Of a stretch of DNA of 64,000 nucleotides, positions 25,483-34,676 are shown piece after piece. The notes below the pieces were generated by a model. That model saw nothing but the letters and a program-made list of their open reading frames with translations. It ran no database searches and was not told the DNA's origin. How positions within the stretch are numbered: the stretch's first letter is position 1; each line of letters begins with the position of its first letter. A program made the translations under genes and the position numbers. This DNA comes from Thioalkalivibrio paradoxus (lineage in GTDB: Bacteria; Pseudomonadota; Gammaproteobacteria; Ectothiorhodospirales; Ectothiorhodospiraceae): NCBI GenBank assembly GCA_011390565.1, contig JAABSC010000001.1, forward strand, positions 124,001 to 188,000. Direction: 5' to 3'.

Positions 25483-27540
25483 CTACAGGCAACGCGCGCT
25501 GGTGTAGCCCGGCGCGTCACAGAAGTCCCGCGTCGATACCAGGGCGGGGCCCGCAATCCCGATCCTGGCGAGATGGCTCTCGCGCGCCTGGGCCAGCCGA
25601 TCCAGCGGGGTGACCGGGAACAGCAGCGTATCCAGGGACGGCGGCGTCAGCCCGAGACGAACCGCATAGATGATCCGGTAGGCGAACACCCGCTGGACGT
25701 AGTCCCGGGTCTCGTGGAAGGGGATCAGTTCGGCCCAGATGTCGGGTTCCATCGCCCCGTCTTCCGGAAGCCATTGGCGCACCCGGTGCGCGCCGGCGTT
25801 GTACGCCGCTGTGGAGAGCATGCTGTGTCCGCCGAACCCATCGAGGTTGCGGCGCAGGTAATAGGTGCCCAGTCGAGTATTGTTCTCGGGCTTCAGGATA
25901 TCGGCATTGGTGCGTATGCGAACCCCTGCGGCCGTAGCGACCGTGCGGCCGGTTGCGGGCATGATCTGCATGATGCCGAGCGCCCCGGCGCCCGAGCGAA
26001 CGTCATGCAGGAACGCGCTTTCCTGGCGTGCAATGGCCATCGCCCAGGCGGGATCGATCGCCTGGTCGCGGGCACCGGCAAGAATCAGGTCATCGAAGGC
26101 GAGCGGAAAGCGCAGGTCGATGTCCCCCCAGTTACGCGCGCGGGCCACGGTGAAGATCGCCCGATCATGCCAGCCCCAGTCCGAGAACAGTCGTGCCGCC
26201 GCTTCCTGTTCCGCCGGGGACAGGCGGTCGATTGCATGCGACCACTCGCGACGGGCCTCGGGAAAACGTTCGAGCAGCAACAGTTCACGCATGCGCAGGA
26301 TTGCAGGATCGTGGGCGACTCGATCGAGAACGTCGGCCGCAACCCGTAGCGGCTCGTGCCCGATCCGGTACGGCTGGCCCAGGCGGTCGGCCGCGAGAAA
26401 GCCGTGGAAATTCCGTTCCTGGGCCGCCAACCGGTAGGCCGCCAGTGCCGCGTCGTGGTCTCCGGTCCGCTCCAGTGCACGAGCCCGCCAGTATTGCCAG
26501 GCGGCCTCGGTCCGGGTCTCCCCGTCCATGCCGGCCACGGCATGCAGCACGGTGTTCCAGTCCTGAGCCCGCAACGCCGCGCGCAATTGCCACTGGCGCA
26601 GTTGGTCGTCGAAGGCCGCTTCCGGGAGTCGGGCCATGAAGGCCAGCGCTTCCGGGTGGTTGCGCACGGCGAGGCGCAGGGCGATCGCGTGCTGGATGCG
26701 GTATTCGCGTTCCGGTTCCAGGTTCAGCCGATGCCCCTGTGTCTGCCAGGCCGCGACGGCCGCCTCAAGATCGCGGGGGATCCAGTCCAGGAAGGCGCTC
26801 TCCAGGATGCGGCCGGTGGCGGGATGGTCGCCGGCCTGGAGCCCGGCCTGCAGCAGGCGCTCGGGGTTTGCCTCAAGCTCGAGCCAGCGATCCGCCCAAG
26901 GTCTGTCCGCCGGCGCAAGATAGCGCCGCAGGTAGCGGGCGAGCCCGGCCTGGTCGGCCGCGATGGCCAGTTCCAGGCGCTGCCAGGCAAGGTCGGGCGT
27001 GAGGCCGCCGCGCGCGCGCCATGCCTCCAGGGCCGCGTCGCAGGCCTTGGGCTGGGAACGCCCATGCAGCCAGATGCTCTCGATGCCGGCCAGGGCCGCC
27101 TCGGGCGATCCCGTGTTCAACAGGGCCTGCATGCGGAAACAGGTCCGCTCGGTGGACAGGCCGGTGCCGTCTCCGGCGAAGCGCAGGAACGCGTCCCAGT
27201 TCCGCTCCTTGGCGAGATGGTCGAGATAGCTGTTGCGGAGCATGCGGGCCAACGGTCCGTCGGCGTATGTTTCGAGGAACGCGGCGATTGATTCGGGGCT
27301 CGCGGCACTGAGGTTGCGCGCAAGGAGACGATATTCGAGGTATTGCAACAGGGGGTACTCGGCAAGCACCTCGCGGGTGGCGAGAAACCCCCGCTCATCC
27401 TGTTGGGTAAGCGCACGTTCGGAGACCAGGAACAGGCTGCGTTCCAGGCTGAAATCCGGGCTCGATGACGCGTGGGCGGCCGGAACCACGCCGAGAACCA
27501 GCAGGCCGAGCAGCCCGCCTGCGAAGGGGCCGATTCGCAT
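25483..27540 (-). CDS. slt: Soluble lytic murein transglycosylase Slt (Slt70-like)
   Basis: Periplasmic enzyme that cleaves glycan strands to 1,6-anhydro ends. The 685 residues begin with a signal peptide (GLLGLLVLGVVPAAHAS), followed by a long alpha-helical superhelix (about 30-480), a linker and the C-terminal lysozyme-like domain with the catalytic Glu in AIARQESAFLHDVRSGAGALG and the IMQIMPATGRTVA motif. Length and order fit Slt70. Two cysteines near the C-terminus (DFCDAPGYTSARCL) could form a disulfide. The 108 bases to rluE hold no gene. Confidence 0.93.
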   Translation of the reverse strand: MRIGPFAGGLLGLLVLGVVPAAHASSSPDFSLERSLFLVSERALTQQDERGFLATREVLAEYPLLQYLEYRLLARNLSAASPESIAAFLETYADGPLARMLRNSYLDHLAKERNWDAFLRFAGDGTGLSTERTCFRMQALLNTGSPEAALAGIESIWLHGRSQPKACDAALEAWRARGGLTPDLAWQRLELAIAADQAGLARYLRRYLAPADRPWADRWLELEANPERLLQAGLQAGDHPATGRILESAFLDWIPRDLEAAVAAWQTQGHRLNLEPEREYRIQHAIALRLAVRNHPEALAFMARLPEAAFDDQLRQWQLRAALRAQDWNTVLHAVAGMDGETRTEAAWQYWRARALERTGDHDAALAAYRLAAQERNFHGFLAADRLGQPYRIGHEPLRVAADVLDRVAHDPAILRMRELLLLERFPEARREWSHAIDRLSPAEQEAAARLFSDWGWHDRAIFTVARARNWGDIDLRFPLAFDDLILAGARDQAIDPAWAMAIARQESAFLHDVRSGAGALGIMQIMPATGRTVATAAGVRIRTNADILKPENNTRLGTYYLRRNLDGFGGHSMLSTAAYNAGAHRVRQWLPEDGAMEPDIWAELIPFHETRDYVQRVFAYRIIYAVRLGLTPPSLDTLLFPVTPLDRLAQARESHLARIGIAGPALVSTRDFCDAPGYTSARCL

Positions 27541-27648
27541 CGCACTGACTCCTGGTCGAGGGTGGTGCAGCGTTGGTCACATCTTCCTGAAGTTGTGTCT
27601 GTAATGCAATGGCACGACGGGTGTTTTCGAAAATTCCGAAACCGGGCT

Positions 27649-28191
27649 TCAGCGGGTGGCAACCTCCAGGTACTGCCCCGGTGGAATCCCATCCAGGGTC
27701 CAGGAGGCCACCCGGTACCGGACCAGGCGCAGGGTGGGATGTCCGACGGCGGCCGTCATCCGGCGCACCTGGCGGTTGCGCCCCTCGGTCAACGTGATCG
27801 CGAGCCAGCAGGTCGGGATGTGTCTTCGAACCCGGATCGGCGGATCGCGCGACCCGATTTCGGGCGGATCGATCCTTTCGACCCCTGCCGGCCGCGTGCG
27901 CCCGTCGCGCAGTTCCACGCCGGCGCGCAGCGCGTCAAGGCGGGTCTCTTCGGGAACGCCCTCGACCTGCACCCAGTAGGTCTTGCTCACATGGTGCCGG
28001 GGGTCGCTGAGTCGGGCCTGCAGACCCCCATCGTTGGTGAGGACCACGAGTCCTTCGCTGTCCCGATCCAGGCGTCCGGCGGGGTGCACGCCGGGGACCG
28101 GAATGTAATCGGCGAGCGTGGGCCTGCCCTCGCGGTCGGTGAACTGCGTCAGCACACCCCAGGGCTTGTTGAACAGCAGGAGGCGCCGCAC
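27649..28191 (-). CDS. rluE: 23S rRNA pseudouridine synthase of the RsuA/RluE type
   Basis: The 180 residues have the short RluE layout with no S4 domain. [14 protein letters not shown] opens the protein, the catalytic Asp lies in [20 protein letters not shown], and [25 protein letters not shown] ends it. RluE makes pseudouridine 2457 in the peptidyl transferase region. The GTG start at 28191 lies directly against the DUF1007 gene stop, so the two are co-translated. The RluE subtype is inferred from size and N-terminus. Confidence 0.9.
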   Translation of the reverse strand: MRRLLLFNKPWGVLTQFTDREGRPTLADYIPVPGVHPAGRLDRDSEGLVVLTNDGGLQARLSDPRHHVSKTYWVQVEGVPEETRLDALRAGVELRDGRTRPAGVERIDPPEIGSRDPPIRVRRHIPTCWLAITLTEGRNRQVRRMTAAVGHPTLRLVRYRVASWTLDGIPPGQYLEVATR

Positions 28192-28192
28192 G

Positions 28193-28873
28193 TCAGTCGC
28201 ACCGGACGGTCACCCGTTCCGCGAAGTGCCGCCCCAGATCGGCCTCCCCGGTCTGGTTGTAGTCCAGCGCCAGGGCGCGCGCGACCACCGCGGGGTCGGG
28301 CCGGGGGGTCTGGACGTCCGTCTTGCAGGGTCCATCGCTGAGGCTCAGGCGGGGCGGGGTCTCGGCATGGTGGAGAATCTCGATGAAGTAGGTGGGGTCG
28401 TAGACGGCGTAGCGCAGAACATGGGCCCGGGGGTCCACGGGCTCCGCGAGCCGGGTCCGGAAGCGAAACCGGACCTGCCCATCCTGCATGATCAGTTCAG
28501 GACCTCCCTCCGGATGCACCTCGATGCGCTTCTGATCCGCGTACAGCTCGGTATACCAGCCGTACTCGGCCAGGTTCTCCAGGATCTCGGCCGCGAGGTT
28601 GGCCAGCTTCTCGTCGGGCGTATCGCCCTCGAACTGGGTCATCGCGTCGTCGTACAGGTAGCGGCTGTAGATCGGGTCGATGACCCAGGTCTGCTCGAGG
28701 ACGACGACCGCGTCTTCCGCGTTGGCCTCGAGCAGGATCTCCAGGTCGATCCAGGCGTGGGGGTGTGCCTGGATCGGCGCCGCCAATACCAGGCCGACCA
28801 ACGCACCGAGCAGGGTCGACGCCAGGATGCCCGGCCGCCTTCGCCGCCGGGTGCGGATCCGTTCAGCGCTCAT
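28193..28873 (-). CDS. DUF1007 family exported protein
   Basis: The 226 residues carry a basic N-terminus, a signal sequence ([21 protein letters not shown]) and the family's [13 protein letters not shown] start, where the His pair could bind metal. DUF1007 proteins (COG3683) often sit beside predicted nickel or cobalt transporters and are annotated as periplasmic transport components. No transporter is adjacent here. It overlaps mdh by ATGA and abuts rluE. Confidence 0.82.
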   Translation of the reverse strand: MSAERIRTRRRRRPGILASTLLGALVGLVLAAPIQAHPHAWIDLEILLEANAEDAVVVLEQTWVIDPIYSRYLYDDAMTQFEGDTPDEKLANLAAEILENLAEYGWYTELYADQKRIEVHPEGGPELIMQDGQVRFRFRTRLAEPVDPRAHVLRYAVYDPTYFIEILHHAETPPRLSLSDGPCKTDVQTPRPDPAVVARALALDYNQTGEADLGRHFAERVTVRCD

Positions 28874-29793
28874 TGCAATCGGCTGATGTCGTTGCGCACG
28901 CCCGCCATCGACGCTTCGAACGCCTGGCGTTCCCCGGCATTCAGATCGAGTTCGACGATCTTTTCCATACCGTGCGCACCGAGGACGCAGGGGACGCCCA
29001 TCGCAACGTCGCGCGCCCCGTACTCGCCGTCGAGGATCGCCACGGTGGGAAGCGCGCGGCGGCGGTCGAGAACGATGGATTCGACCATGGCCTTGATCGC
29101 CGCGGCCGGCGCGTCGTAGGCACTGGAGGTCTGCTTCAACGCGAGGATTTCGGCGCCGCCGTGCCGGGTGCGCTCGACGATGCGCTCGATGGCTTCCTGG
29201 CTCATGAAGTGATGCAGGGGAATGCCGTTGATGCCCGAGTAGCGCAGCATGGGTACCATCGCGTCTCCGTGACCGCCCAGCACGAGGGTATGGATGTCCC
29301 GGGTGGAGAGCCCGGTTTCCAGCGCGACGAATGCAGCCATGCGGGAAGCGTCGAGGACGCCCGCCTGTCCGAAGACCCGCGAGCGGTCCCAACCGGTTTT
29401 CTTCCAGGCCCGATAGGTCAGGACGTCCACGGGATTCGATACCACCAGGATCTGGCTGTCCGGAGCTTCGCGTACGACGTCAATCAGGATGGTGTCAAGG
29501 ATTTCGACGTTCTTCTCCAGCACGTCGGAGCGCGACATTCCGGGCTTGCGCGGCAGTCCCGCGGTGATGATCACCAGTTCCGCGCCGGCGATCACGCCCG
29601 GGTCGGTGTCCCCGACCAGCCGGGCATCGAATCCGAAAAGCGGCGCGGTTTCCTGGATGTCGAGGGCGGCACCGGCTGCCGCCCCCTCGCGCACATCGAG
29701 CAGTGCGATTTCGCGGGCCAGGTCGGACTCGGCAAGAAACTGAGCCGTGGATTCCCCGACACGGCCCGCTCCGATGATGGCGATCTTCAACAT
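28870..29793 (-). CDS. mdh: Malate dehydrogenase, LDH-like type
   Basis: Oxidises malate to oxaloacetate with NAD in the TCA cycle. The 307 residues have the Rossmann motif IIGAGRVGESTAQFL, the substrate loop GLPRKPGMSRSDVL with the Arg that selects malate over lactate, NPVDVLTYRAWK, and the catalytic His in TLVLGGHGDAMVP. This is the short tetrameric LDH-like form rather than the E. coli type. The next gene upstream is a malic enzyme, so malate can go to oxaloacetate or pyruvate from adjacent genes. Confidence 0.93.
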   Translation of the reverse strand: MLKIAIIGAGRVGESTAQFLAESDLAREIALLDVREGAAAGAALDIQETAPLFGFDARLVGDTDPGVIAGAELVIITAGLPRKPGMSRSDVLEKNVEILDTILIDVVREAPDSQILVVSNPVDVLTYRAWKKTGWDRSRVFGQAGVLDASRMAAFVALETGLSTRDIHTLVLGGHGDAMVPMLRYSGINGIPLHHFMSQEAIERIVERTRHGGAEILALKQTSSAYDAPAAAIKAMVESIVLDRRRALPTVAILDGEYGARDVAMGVPCVLGAHGMEKIVELDLNAGERQAFEASMAGVRNDISRLQ

Positions 29794-29887
29794 CTCTCTG
29801 CCCTCTGGTTTGTGCTTTCAGGATCGGTACCGGCCCGCACGCACAGAATCCGGATTCGGTTCCGGAGAGCCGCCGAGTCCGTTGTGG

Positions 29888-31108
<1,221 letters not shown>

Positions 31109-31199
31109 GGCGTTTCGAAGTCCGTGAGGGAAGAGAGAAAGTGTAATCGGTCGGGGGGGCGTGCGCACACGCAGAGCCGACACCCGTTGCGTTACCGGG

Positions 31200-32054
31200 T
31201 CAGCGCACCGGGTGTCGGGGGAGGCGGCTGCGGATCGCCTGTTCGTAGAGAGGCTGTACCTGTACCGCCAGCGTCTGCAGATCCCGCTGTCGCGATGCCG
31301 GCGCCGGATGCGTGCTCAGGAACACCGGTTGCCGTGCGCCCCCTTCCGCGGCCATCTTGGCCCAGAGCTGAGCGGCGGCTTCTGGGCGGTACCCCGCCCG
31401 GGCGGCGAGTTCGATGCCGATGCGGTCGGCTTCCGCTTCCATCTGGCGACTGTTGGGTAGCTGCACGGCCATGAGGGCGGCCAGAGCCGCGCCGGTGACG
31501 GCCAGTTCGTTGCGGTCGCCGGTCACGGCATAGGCCGTCAGCGCGAGGTTGCTGGCGAGCGCCACGGACATCTTTTCCGCTGAATGGGACGACAGCGCGT
31601 GGGCGATCTCATGGGCGATGATCTGCGCAAGCTCGTCGTCGGTCAGCGACAGTTTGTCGATGATGCCGGTGTAGATCGCCATCTTTCCTCCCGCCATCGC
31701 GAAGGCGTTGAGGTTGTCGGGGGCTTCGATCACCGCGATCTGCCAGTCCCAGTCGGCCGTTTCCGGACGGTAGCGCACGGCCTGGGCCACCACGCGCTCG
31801 GCGATGGCGTTGACCCGGGCCTTGGTCCTGGAATCCGCATCGACCCGGCCTTCCTTCCGTGCCGAGTCCAGCACCTCGGTGTAGGCCTGGCTGGAGGCGG
31901 AGATTGCGGCGTTCTCCGATACCAGCATGAGCTGGGAGCGGCCGGTCACCGGGTTGGTCGAACACCCGGTCACGGCCAGAATCAGAACGACCCACGCAAC
32001 CCAGCCCAACCGGCGATAGCGGTCGAGAGTCTCGAAACGGTTCCCTGACGTCAT
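31200..32054 (-). CDS. M48 family metalloprotease, lipoprotein (LoiP/YcaL-like)
   Basis: Zinc protease with motif HEIAHALSSHSAEK (HExxH) and a downstream Glu in QMEAEADRIGIELAARAGY. The N-terminus has a hydrophobic stretch and a lipobox ending in LAVTGC, so a mature lipoprotein of the cell envelope is predicted. At 284 residues it resembles LoiP and YcaL, which take part in outer-membrane protein quality control and cleave at Phe-Phe or assist BamA substrates. The ATG at 32054 has GGAAGAG just upstream. Confidence 0.9.
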   Translation of the reverse strand: MTSGNRFETLDRYRRLGWVAWVVLILAVTGCSTNPVTGRSQLMLVSENAAISASSQAYTEVLDSARKEGRVDADSRTKARVNAIAERVVAQAVRYRPETADWDWQIAVIEAPDNLNAFAMAGGKMAIYTGIIDKLSLTDDELAQIIAHEIAHALSSHSAEKMSVALASNLALTAYAVTGDRNELAVTGAALAALMAVQLPNSRQMEAEADRIGIELAARAGYRPEAAAQLWAKMAAEGGARQPVFLSTHPAPASRQRDLQTLAVQVQPLYEQAIRSRLPRHPVR

Positions 32055-32245
32055 CTCTTCCGACCTCCGATAGGACTCTGACGGCAGCGGGCCGTCCAGG
32101 GTTCCCATCTTCACCGGTGATCATGAATCCTGACTGAACCGTCTGCAGAACCCAGGCTTCCATTGTGCGCGTTTCCAAACGAAACGGGCACCCGCGAGGG
32201 GTGCCCAGGAACGCTGCCGTCCGCGCCGGGACCGGCGCGGCGTGT

Positions 32246-32449
32246 TCAGAAACCGTAGCGGCGGCGGAACTTGTCGACCTGGCCAGCGGTATCCAGCATC
32301 TTCTGCTTGCCGGTGTAGAAAGGGTGGCACTGGGAGCAGACATCCAGCTGCATTTCGTTGCTCGCAAAGGTCGACCGCGTCTCGAAGACGTTGCCGCAGC
32401 TGCAGGTGACCTTTACTTCATGGTATTCAGGGTGGGTGTTCGCTTTCAT
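32246..32449 (-). CDS. rpmE: 50S ribosomal protein L31
   Basis: A 67-residue ribosomal protein starting [19 protein letters not shown]. It has the zinc-binding cysteine set (CSCG near residue 16, [13 protein letters not shown] near 38), so this is the zinc-containing C+ form. It ends in [10 protein letters not shown]. It is divergent from rimO with its own sigma-70 promoter in the 284-base shared gap. Confidence 0.97.
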   Translation of the reverse strand: MKANTHPEYHEVKVTCSCGNVFETRSTFASNEMQLDVCSQCHPFYTGKQKMLDTAGQVDKFRRRYGF

Positions 32450-32487
32450 TTCGAGTGCTCGCGTCAGGTTCCGGCGAAAAGTGCAAT

Positions 32488-32517
32488 AGAATACCGGGGC
32501 CACGGCCGTGCTGGCAA
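32488..32517 (-). promoter_or_regulatory. Sigma-70 promoter for rpmE
   Basis: Read on the minus strand: TTGCCA, an 18-base spacer, then TATTCT. The -10 box ends 38 bases before the rpmE ATG, leaving a short leader. Both hexamers are close to consensus for such GC-rich DNA. Confidence 0.5.
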
Positions 32518-32733
32518 GTGTCAGGTGCCGCACGGAGCGGGCGCGGCGCGCATGCCGGATCATGCGCGGGCTGTTTCGAGGGAAGACTGTGCTGTCGACT
32601 CCCTCGCTCGACTGGAGTGTTGACGGTTGGAACCGATGCTGATGATCAGGAACCTGGGTCGATTCATGGAACCCCGCGCGCGGGCGGTGCCACCCTACCT
32701 TCGCGCTCGCGCCGAGAGTGCGCAGGCGGGGTC

Positions 32734-34068
32734 ATGAAAACGCGATCGAGGGCGGAGGGGGGCGGGCCCCAGGTGGGCTTCGTCAGTCTGGGCTGCCCGA
32801 AGGCGCTGGTCGATTCCGAGCAGATTCTGTCGCGCCTGCGCGCGGAGGGCTACGGCATTGCGCCCGACTATGCCGGCGCGGACCTCGTGGTGGTCAATAC
32901 CTGCGGGTTCATCGACAGCGCCATCGCCGAATCCCTGGACGCGATCGGTGAGGCGATGGCGGAGAACGGCCGCGTGGTGGTGACCGGCTGCCTCGGCAAG
33001 GACGCCGCCCGGATCCAGGCGGCGCATCCGGGCGTGCTCGCGGTGACGGGCCCGCAGGCCTTCGAGGAGGTGATGGCGGCGGTGCACGAGCAGGTGCCGC
33101 CACCGCACGACCCCTTCGCGAGTCTGGTGCCGCCGCAGGGCATCAAGCTCACGCCGCGTCACTATGCCTACCTGAAGATCTCCGAGGGCTGCAACCACCG
33201 TTGCAGCTTCTGCATCATCCCCAGCCTGCGCGGGGACCTGGTCAGCCGGCCCATCGGCGACATCCTGGGCGAGGCCGAGCGCCTGGCCGCGGCCGGCGTG
33301 CGCGAACTGCTGGTGATCTCCCAGGATACGTCGGCCTACGGCGTCGATACCCGCTACCGCACGGGGTTTCACAACGGTCGTCCGCTGAAGTCCGATATCG
33401 CGAATCTGGCCACGGCACTCGGCGAACTGGGGATCTGGGTGCGGCTGCACTACGTCTACCCCTACCCGCACGTCGACCGCCTGATCCCGCTGATGGCCGA
33501 GGGCCGGCTGCTGCCCTATCTGGACATGCCGTTGCAGCACGGCCATCCCCGGGTGCTGAAGGCCATGCGCCGGCCGGCCGCCGCGGAACGGGTGCTGGAG
33601 CGCATCCGGCTGTGGCGGGAGCAGGTCCCGGACCTGACCCTGCGCTCGACCTTCATCGTCGGTTTCCCGGGCGAGACCGAGGCCGAGTTCGAGGCCCTGC
33701 TGGATTTCATCGACGAGGCGCAGCTGGACCGCGTCGGGGCATTCGCCTATTCGCCGGTCGAGGGCGCCGCCGCCAACGCGCTGGCCGATGCGGTGCCCGA
33801 GGCCGAGAAGCAGGCGCGCCTGGAGGCCTTCATGCAGCTGCAGGCCCAGATCAGCGCCGGGAAACTGCAGGCGAAGATCGGCAGCCGCCAGACCGTGCTC
33901 GTGGACGGCAATGCCGAGGATGGGGTCCTGGTCGCGCGCTCCCCGGCCGATGCTCCGGAGATCGACGGCGTGGTCTTCGTCGAGGACATGCAGGCGGCTC
34001 CCGGCACGTTCCTCGAAGTGGAGGTCACCGGCGCCACGGAACACGATCTCTTCGCGCGGGTCCCTTGA
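32734..34068 (+). CDS. rimO: Ribosomal protein S12 methylthiotransferase RimO
   Basis: Radical SAM enzyme that adds a methylthio group to an aspartate of ribosomal protein S12. The 444 residues show the N-terminal UPF0004 domain with three cysteines ([36 protein letters not shown]), the radical SAM CxxxCxxC in [19 protein letters not shown], and a C-terminal TRAM domain. The ATG at 32734 has GGCGGGG upstream; the frame extends uselessly to 32455. The upstream gap is shared with rpmE. Confidence 0.96.
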   Translation: MKTRSRAEGGGPQVGFVSLGCPKALVDSEQILSRLRAEGYGIAPDYAGADLVVVNTCGFIDSAIAESLDAIGEAMAENGRVVVTGCLGKDAARIQAAHPGVLAVTGPQAFEEVMAAVHEQVPPPHDPFASLVPPQGIKLTPRHYAYLKISEGCNHRCSFCIIPSLRGDLVSRPIGDILGEAERLAAAGVRELLVISQDTSAYGVDTRYRTGFHNGRPLKSDIANLATALGELGIWVRLHYVYPYPHVDRLIPLMAEGRLLPYLDMPLQHGHPRVLKAMRRPAAAERVLERIRLWREQVPDLTLRSTFIVGFPGETEAEFEALLDFIDEAQLDRVGAFAYSPVEGAAANALADAVPEAEKQARLEAFMQLQAQISAGKLQAKIGSRQTVLVDGNAEDGVLVARSPADAPEIDGVVFVEDMQAAPGTFLEVEVTGATEHDLFARVP

Positions 34069-34157
34069 ACAGGGCACGGGTACCCCGCGATCGGTGATGA
34101 TTACCGCCAGCGGGCCATGGCTCGCGTAGCATCACACCCTCACACCGGGAGGACGCC

Positions 34158-34385
34158 ATGAACATCGAGCGAATCGACGACAACCACTTCCGCCTCAGTA
34201 TCGACCTGAAGCAGGGGCAGAAACTGGCCAAGGCCATCAACGGCAAGGCCCGGGAAATGCGCAATGCGGCGTTGGCGCTGTCCTCGGCGCTGGGAGAGGC
34301 CTACGCCGAAGCGAACAACGAGTTCCGGCAGCCGCCGCACGCCTTCGACGAGCACGCGCCGAAGCAGCCGAGCATCGAAAACTGA
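34158..34385 (+). CDS. Small conserved-looking protein, first of a tandem pair
   Basis: Function not recognised. A 75-residue soluble protein starting MNIERIDDNHFRLSIDLKQG, with a predicted helix to about residue 52 and a polar C-terminal tail with HAFDEHAPKQPS. CGGGAGGA precedes the ATG at good spacing. It resembles the next ORF in its first half (M-N-x-E-x-I, Asp16, Leu23, and A/L positions 39-44), suggesting tandem duplication. Expressed after rimO; no membrane span or signal. Confidence 0.7.
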   Translation: MNIERIDDNHFRLSIDLKQGQKLAKAINGKAREMRNAALALSSALGEAYAEANNEFRQPPHAFDEHAPKQPSIEN

Positions 34386-34403
34386 GCCCGCGGGGAGACG
34401 CAG

Positions 34404-34622
34404 ATGAATCTGGAAAAGATTGCCGACAAGCAGGCCCATGTGCGGATGGACGCCTTCGAGGCCTCCGACCTGCTGACCAGCCTGAAGCAGCACGCCGAGT
34501 CCCTGGGAGACCCGGGCCAGGAACTGATCGCCGCGCTGGAGGCGCAGGGCGTGCAGGTCATCGAGCAGGAAGATCACCCGCGTACCGAGTACCTGCCGCC
34601 ACGCGACCTTCACCGCATCTGA
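34404..34622 (+). CDS. Small conserved-looking protein, second of a tandem pair
   Basis: Function not recognised. A 72-residue acidic soluble protein starting MNLEKIADKQAHVRMDAFEA, helical in the first 50 residues, then VQVIEQEDHPRTEYLPPRDL. A GGGGAGA ribosome site lies 18 bases after the previous stop, so the two form an operon. Similarity to its neighbour is low but spread over the whole first half. Two hairpins follow its stop. Confidence 0.7.
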   Translation: MNLEKIADKQAHVRMDAFEASDLLTSLKQHAESLGDPGQELIAALEAQGVQVIEQEDHPRTEYLPPRDLHRI

Positions 34623-34673
34623 GACTGGGGTCTCAGCCCGCTCCTCAAGGCTGAGACACCCGCCTCTCGCGGG
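34620..34673. terminator. Stacked hairpins between convergent genes
   Basis: Three stems lie between the second small ORF and glgP. TGAGAC/GTCTCA (34620-34635) competes with the longer GTCTCAGCC/GGCTGAGAC (34630-34638 with 34649-34657, 9 bp). A separate CCCGC/GCGGG stem with a 5-base loop spans 34659-34673. The first stem begins at the ORF stop codon. There is no T-run, so termination would be structure- or Rho-assisted, probably in both directions. Confidence 0.5.
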
Positions 34674-34676
34674 ATC

